64,000 nt of DNA from the NCBI GenBank assembly GCA_029582155.1, contig CM055899.1, forward strand, positions 83,918,056 through 83,982,055, in the 5' to 3' direction. This stretch comes from Panopea generosa (lineage: Eukaryota; Mollusca; Bivalvia; Adapedonta; Hiatellidae). Made by a program: the position numbers and the translations under genes. This document shows, in pieces, positions 57,850 through 64,000 of the stretch (within the stretch, counting starts at the first letter, position 1; each line of letters opens with the position of its first letter). The notes below the pieces were generated by a model. It did not search any database. It worked only from the letters and a program-made list of their open reading frames with translations, and had not been told where the DNA came from.

Positions 57850-59000
57850 CCTGGCCTTCAAATAAACGTTAATACACTTGTTTTAAACGATATTGATTTA
57901 TCAAAAATTACATAAACATATATCATTACACAACGATACATAACAACAGAAATGAGAAGAAGCTATTTCTAGCTTGTGCAAAGTCTCTCTTCTGAATATC
58001 TTGCTAGGACTATACAATGGTGTTACAAATGCAAAGAAAATAAATTTATTACAAGACAAACGTTTGAGTTTACACGCTTGATCAATACTAGAAATAGATG
58101 ACGTTAAAGACGAGTTAATATAACCATTAATTGTAATAGTTTTCACATTATGGATTAGATTACACTAATCATTCATTCATTTTTCATTGAAATCTTTACA
58201 AGACAGTTTGTAATGCTTTCCGTTTCCAAATGATTCCGTTTACAAAAGTTGCTGCCTAACATATAACAACCGTCCGAAGTACCAGTTTGGGTTTTGTAAT
58301 GTTTATAAGTACATGATAACTCGTACTTAATTAGATAATGGTCCGACAAAACATTTGGATCATGAGCATAAAAAGAAAGAAGAAATCTTTTTATACAAGT
58401 TAAAGATATTCCAATCGTTGTTCTAATTTTATAAAAAAGACAACAGTTCATGAGTGACTTTAAATCACTATTGTTAAGCATCTAGTAATAAAAGACTGAT
58501 AGTGTTTGTTACAGTTTTTTCTTTCGTACGTCTTGGCAATTCCAAATCAGCAGAATAGCCATCTGGATAAAGATTTTCTATACAGGAGATATATTAAGCA
58601 CTGAAAAAATCACACTTATTTTTAAATTCTTGCATTATAATCACCGAGGTTTATGAAATAACAGTTATCATTATTTAAATTATTTATATGAGTGTTTTCT
58701 AAAATATTTCATAGACATTTGACTCTACAAATGCATTTCTGCTACAGTTTTCTGGCGCAATATAGCACACGCGTATAAAAATATATTGTTTTAAAGGAAA
58801 TAAATATCCTTCTCATTTATACGAGTGTCATCATTTATATACTTGCCCTATAACTTCTGCGGATCCGCGAGTGGTATGTTCGGACATCTCGTATATATTT
58901 AGTTCATAATGTAAAAATCATTCTACAGTAAAGTCAATTGCTTTGCTATCCCTTGTTTCCGTAAAGCAAATGAAATCATTACTTTTAAGAATTAATTGTA
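57850..59000 (-). pseudogene. LINE apurinic endonuclease relic
   Basis: Minus-strand pieces: APENCSRNAFVESNVYEI near 58755-58710, NLGDYNARI-like near 58655 (the GDFNAR endonuclease box), DGYSADLELPRRTKEKTV near 58570-58515, then AHDPNVLSDHYLIKYELSC near 58360-58305 (the S-D-H box) and linker sequence to about 57900. Box order is right for an APE-type LINE endonuclease; a piece between the LPRR and HDPN segments is missing. It runs tail to tail with the element at 54.6-57.8 kb. Confidence 0.68.
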
Positions 59001-59074
59001 ACTGAGTTGAATATCTAAAAATGCTCATTTGTTTACATTCTGCTGCATTTCTAGGGAATACCTCCTGTCGAGTG

Positions 59075-59140
59075 TCCTATTTATTTCTTCCGGTTGTGAC
59101 TGATGACGTATGTGACTACAGTTGGGAAGACGTATTAACG
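59075..59140 (+). pseudogene. Possible CBM14 last-exon remnant
   Basis: The plus frame reads PVVTDDVCDYSWEDV, resembling both QQVCDYTYSA of gene B exon 4 and LETCNWEDAV of gene C exon 4, up to the last conserved cysteine, which is missing. It runs straight into the 70-bp array. No acceptor AG is well placed and no other exons were found nearby, so chance resemblance is possible. Confidence 0.25.
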
Positions 59141-60345
59141 TTTGGTCTGTCACCACTGAGAAACGTTAATATCCTCGGTTTAGGAATGGTAAAACATTTC
59201 CAAACATTCTATTGCACACACCACCACTGAGAAACTTTAATCACTACGATTTAAGAGTGGTAAACATTTCCCAACATTCTATTGCACACACCACCACTGA
59301 GCAACGTCCACTGAGAAACGTTAATACCCTCGGTTTTGGAGTTTTACAACATTTCTCAACATTCTATTGCACAACCCGCCACTGAGAAACGTTAATACCT
59401 TCGGTTTAGGAGTGGTACAACATTCCCAACATTCTATTGCACACACCATCACTGAGAAACGTTAATACCCTCGTTTTAGGAGTGGTACAACATTCCCAAC
59501 ATTATTTTGCACACACCACCACTGAGAAACGTTAATACCCTCGTTTTAGGAGTGGTACAACATTCCCAACATTATATTGCACACACAACAACTGAGAAAC
59601 GTTAATACCCTCGTTTTAGGAGTGGTACAACATTCCCAACATTATATTGCACACACCACAACTGAGAAACGTTAATACTCTCGTTTTAGGAGTGGTACAA
59701 CATTCCCAACATTATATTGCACACACCACAACTGAGAAACGTTAATACTCTCGTTTTAGGAGTGGTACAACATTCCCAACATTCTATTGCACAGACCACA
59801 ACTGAGAAACGTTAATACCCTCGTTTTAGGAGTGGTACAACATTCCCAACATTCTATTGCACACAACACCACTGAGAAACGTTAATACCCTCGTTTTAGG
59901 AGTGGTACAACATTCCCAACATTCTATTGCACACACCACCACTGAGAAACGTTAATACCCTCGTTTTAGGAGTGGTACAACATTCCCAACATTATATTGC
60001 ACACACCACAACTGAGAAACGTTAATACCCTCGTTTTAGGAGTGGTACAACATTCCCAACATTATATTGCACACACCACAACTGAGAAACGTTAATACCC
60101 TCGTTTTAGGAGTGGTACAACATTCCCAACATTATATTGCACACACCACAACTGAGAAACGTTAATACCCTCGGTTTTGGAGTTGTACAACATTTCTCAT
60201 CATTCTATTGCACACACCACAAATGAGAAACGTTAATACCCTCGTTTTAGGAGTGGTACAACATTCCCAACATTCTATTGCACACACCATCACTGAGAAA
60301 CGTTAATACCCTCGGTTTAAGCGTGGTAAAACATTTCTCAACTTC
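59141..60345. repeat. 70-bp minisatellite, ~17 units
   Basis: The unit contains ACTGAGAAACGTTAATACCC, TCGTTTTAGGAGTGGTACAA and CATTCCCAACATTCTATTGC, then ACACACCACC. Middle units (59.46-60.12 kb) are nearly identical; edge units are diverged (GGTTTTGG, AAACATTTCTCAAC). Confidence 0.97.
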
Positions 60346-61149
60346 TATTGTACACATTGTGCCTTTAATGGGACGGAGGTGTGTCGCTTGTATTGCTGTA
60401 AATGATAGTTTTACCCGCCAACAAGTTGCTGATTATCCGTGTCGATGTTTAAAATTCTAACTATCAGAGGATTGTCAATATTTTTCAAAACCATTCACGT
60501 AATTTGTTAGGCTTATATAGATGTTTATTATTGAGAAAATTTTATCAAAATTTATAATCAGAAACCTTTTTCAATTAAAACAAGTTCGATTTATGCGTCA
60601 AGATGATTACAGATCTACACTTTCATAAATGCTTGAGAATATGAGGACTTCAATTTCCCTATAGAATTTCTATGCAAATCTCTAAGTCTCTTTTGTGCCC
60701 CCTATAAACTGTAGTCCCTTGATTTATATAAATTTGTAACCCATCTCATTGGGATGATGTGTATCAAATATTAACTTGGTTCGATTGTCCGGCAAACGAT
60801 TGTTTTCCAATTTTACCTTTTAGCGCGGCCCAATCTTCTTAATGAATTTTAATCCTATTTACTGAGCAAAATCTAATTTGCTACGATAAAATGGTGCCTA
60901 AGATATAAAGTTGAATACTGTTTTTCATAGATGCTTGAAAAAAAATGAGAAATTGCGCATTTCCACATAGAGTTCCTATTTTGTGACCCAACAGATACCA
61001 ATTCTTGAGAAGATTTTGCGAAAATATGTTCAATTTGTCCGCGTGTAATGAACTACGTTATGTAAGATTTTTTGTGAAGATTTTTTATTGAATCACGATT
61101 TCGATAATTTAGAATGTTCTTTTACTGAACTAGATTAAAAAAAAAACAT
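60346..61149. other. No feature recognised
   Basis: AT-rich DNA upstream of the next LINE. It may contain its decayed 5' part. Confidence 0.45.
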
Positions 61150-63100
61150 TTCTGATGTAATGAATGTTGTAAAAACTTTAAAGGGAGATAAATCAAACGG
61201 TAGCGATTTTTTTATTAAATGAATATTTTATTAACAGTATTGATATTTTATCTGCACATATTCGTGATATTTTTAATGCAATTCTCGATAGCGGTTTTTT
61301 CCCTGTGAAATGGACAGAGGGTGTTATTGCACCACTGCATAAAAAGGGAAATAAAATAGTATAAAAAATTATAGGGGTATAACTATAGTAAGCTGTATGT
61401 CTAAGCTTTTTACATCAATATTAAATAAGAGAATCGCTCAATTGTGTGACGAATCAAATACGCTTTCTGATTCACAGTTTGGTTTTCGCAAAGGAAAATC
61501 TACAGTAGATGCTTTATTTGTTTTACTTACTGTGATACAAAAGTATTTAAATGAAAATAAACGTTTATACTGTGTATTTGTCGATTTTAAAAAAGCTTTC
61601 GATTGTGTTTACAGAAATGCTTTATGGTTTAAATTGCACAACTACGGAATTCAAGGCAAGGTTCTCCGTATTATTAGAGATATGTATCATAGTGTTAAAT
61701 CTTGTGTAAGATCATGTAATAGTTTTTCGGAGTTTTTCGAGTATGCGGTCGGGTTACGTCAAGGGGAATACGTCAAGGGGAATACGTCAAGGGGAAGTAA
61801 TGTCGCCCATATTAATCTGTTTTTTATTGAAGATTTAAAATTGTTTTTACAACAAGACATTAATTCAGGTTTACTGATAGACGATATAGTTATAATTTTA
61901 TTACTTTTTGCAGACGACATGATTATTTTAGGAAATACTTCAGTAGATAAACAAAAAAGCCTGGACTTATTAAATACATACTGTAGTAAATGAAGTTTAG
62001 ATGTTAAAAAATTAAAAACGAAAGTTATGGTTTTTAGAAAAAGGGGAAAAGTATTAGAAAATGAAAAGTTTATTACAATGGCACTGATTTAGAAAATGTT
62101 AAATGACTTTAATTATTTGGGAACCATTTTTAACTATACCGGGACATTTGCAGCTAACAACCAACAGTTAATTGGCAAAGCCTTAAAAGCCTTATATGTG
62201 TTGTTGATTAATTGTCGTAAATATAAAATGAAACCTTAAGTATAATGCCAGTTATTTGATACGTTTGTCGGGTCAATATTGGGGTATGCATCGGAAATAT
62301 GGGGCTACATCAAATCAAAAGAAATGGAAAGATTGCATATAAAATTTTGTAAACAAATACTCAATGTTAGAACTAGTACATGTTCATCGGTTATATTTGG
62401 CGAGTTGGGTAGACACCCTTTGTACATATCACGCTATATTAGAATTATAAAATTCTGGTACAAATTGATAAATGTAGATAATATTATTTTACAGAAAGTA
62501 TACAAACTTGCGTATGATGATTGTATAAAAGGTAAAAAGAATTGGTTGTCTTATGTTAAACAAATGTTATGTGACTATGGCTATGGATATATTTGGGAAG
62601 ATCCCTCAATGATTGTCATTAATAATTTATTCATGTATTTAAACAAAGAGTTATTGACAGTTTCCTGCAAAACTGGTATTGAAATAAATCAAATAGTGGT
62701 ATGCTAGAATTATATAATAATGTTAAAACTTCTTTTGCCTACGAGTAATATTAAGATATGTTAAAATGTGATTTGAGAACATATATTTATAAAATTCGAG
62801 TATCGTCACATTCATTAAGAATACAAACAGGACGTTATGCGATAAATAGAATCCTCGAAATGAACGCTTCTGTCTATATTGTAATTCGCAGGATCTAGAA
62901 GATGAATTTCATTTTATTTTGATATGTCCCTGCTATTTAGATTCAAGATTACAATACATAAGCAACTATTTTTTCCAGACACCTAACATGTTTCGATTCA
63001 TCGAATTATTACAGTCAGATAATAGAAATACTCTTTTTAACCTAGCAGAATATATAAAATATGCTTTATCTATTGGATTGTCTTTGACACATAGTTGAAC
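61150..63100 (+). mobile_element. Non-LTR retrotransposon (CR1/Jockey-like), second copy, degenerate
   Basis: Plus-strand order: FNAILDSGFFPVKWTEGVIA (about 61270), NYRGITIVSCMSKLFTSILN, SDSQFGFRKGKSTVDALFVL, YCVFVDFKKAFDCVYRNALW (61570s), a GLRQGE block enlarged by a short duplication, FFIEDLKLFLQQ, the catalytic LLFADDMIILGN (about 61903), NDFNYLGTIFNYTGTF in another frame, GYASEIWGY (62283), FGELGRHPLYISRY, and the C-terminal LYCNSQDLEDEFHFILICPC (about 62875-62935) ending FNLAEYIKYALSIG. It is related to but clearly diverged from the 54.6-57.8 kb copy. Several frameshifts make it inactive. Confidence 0.82.
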
Positions 63101-64000
63101 TTGTCATCCTCATTTAATTTCAGCACTCGAACACTGCTGTATGAATGTATATGTATATATATCTATATAAACATATACATACAAATATACACACACACAC
63201 GTACACATACACACACACAAATATATATTCTTTATCGTTTTTGGAATTATACTTACTATATATCACAATAAAGGTCATAAAACGATATTTGACTGATATA
63301 AACTATAGTATTGATATGTTCTATATATTTTAATCTAACTATAACTCACATTTAACATAATTTTCCCCGTGTCTCGGCGAAACATTTAAAACGGGTCCAG
63401 GCCTAAAATGTTATGATAAAAAACGGCGCGAAAGGGCAGACATCAGGTCTTTTCACTGGAGAAAGTGACATAATTTCTGTTTACAGACGTGTGTATTTTA
63501 TTACAACAAACTTAACGGCCATTACAGAACATGCGGTTCATTATGTACATGTAAATGTTCCGAAAAACCGACGACTCTTTAATGAAGTCACACTGAACAG
63601 TCAAAATAATAATGGTTAGTATAGCATTAAAATATATATATGTATATGTTCATTGTTTTATTATGTGGTACTTAGTTATTTTTTATATATTGCGATTATG
63701 AGATATTACTTTTTTCCATAAAAAAAGGTATTGTCTGCTAACGTTTTTTGAATAACTGAAATTTATTTGATTAATTCATTTTTTTTGTCGAAGTAACATT
63801 TCAGTGGAACATGCTTAAGTGAAATGATATATATTCGCTTTTCTCTGAATTGTTCAGATTTCGTAATTAAAATGTCCTGTATGATTTGCCGACAAAACTC
63901 TAATCAGAGACATAGACACAGATACTGGAAGCCTGTTCTTCCGCTATAGTGGCTATTTTTGAAATAACGTACATCCCCGAGAAATCCCGAGGGTCACGTG
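63101..64000. other. Right-edge region with one possible exon
   Basis: A CA/TA-rich microsatellite-like stretch lies at 63150-63230. A candidate plus-strand exon 63487-63614 is bounded by TTTACAG and GTTAGT and is open in one frame (VYFITTNLTAITEHAVHYVH), but it has no recognised family and no partner exon in the window. Otherwise nothing. Confidence 0.25.

Noticed and set aside
2618..60345. CRISPR-like repeat arrays
   Set aside because: All arrays are head-to-tail with no unique spacers, in a eukaryotic genome.

Overview
The window looks like AT-rich nuclear DNA of a mollusc, most likely a bivalve (tentative guess: a heterodont such as Dreissena or Mya). The reasons are phase-consistent spliced genes, CR1/Jockey-like and Tx1/L1-like LINE relics, several tRNA-headed SINE families, and very heavy minisatellite load. 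By hand count, roughly 17 kb of the 64 kb (about a quarter) is tandem array with units of 10 to 71 bp. No prokaryotic or viral gene organisation is visible.

The main genes are three paralogues for small secreted proteins with two chitin-binding type-2 domains (CBM14/peritrophin-A). Gene A (minus strand, 61-3756, cut by the left edge), gene B (plus, 11043-20016, 149 aa) and gene C (plus, 43893-49806, 142 aa) share one plan: a 46-49 nt signal-peptide exon, then a 148-151 nt exon, a 146 nt exon and a short last exon. Intron phases are 1, 2, 1. A and B are divergent; B and C are tandem. All twelve domain cysteines fall at identical residue numbers in B and C. Between B and C lies an apparently intact, intronless class-A-like GPCR gene (26143-27276, 377 aa), with no obvious functional link to the chitin-binding genes.

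Region by region: 1-3.8 kb is gene A with an 18-bp minisatellite and a LINE relic in intron 1. 4.2-10 kb is three tandem arrays, a SINE and a MITE candidate. 11-20 kb is gene B, whose first intron holds a 33-bp array (about 49 units), a LINE broken by a SINE, and a 36-bp array. 20-26 kb has a mariner-like transposase relic and 37-bp and 34-bp arrays. 26-27.3 kb is the GPCR. 28-34.2 kb is LINE relics and a hairpin repeat. 34.7-36.8 kb is a 48-bp array. 38-39.5 kb is a SINE cluster. 41.4-43.7 kb is 26-bp and 41-bp arrays. 43.9-49.8 kb is gene C with a 31-bp array in intron 1, a 33-bp-arm hairpin in intron 2 and a 21-bp array in intron 3. 50-63 kb is mostly LINE copies on both strands, plus an inverted 21-bp array and a 70-bp array.

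Many long open frames here are artefacts of arrays whose unit length is a multiple of three; they are annotated as repeats, not genes. Nothing was checked against a database; family names rest on motifs read by eye.
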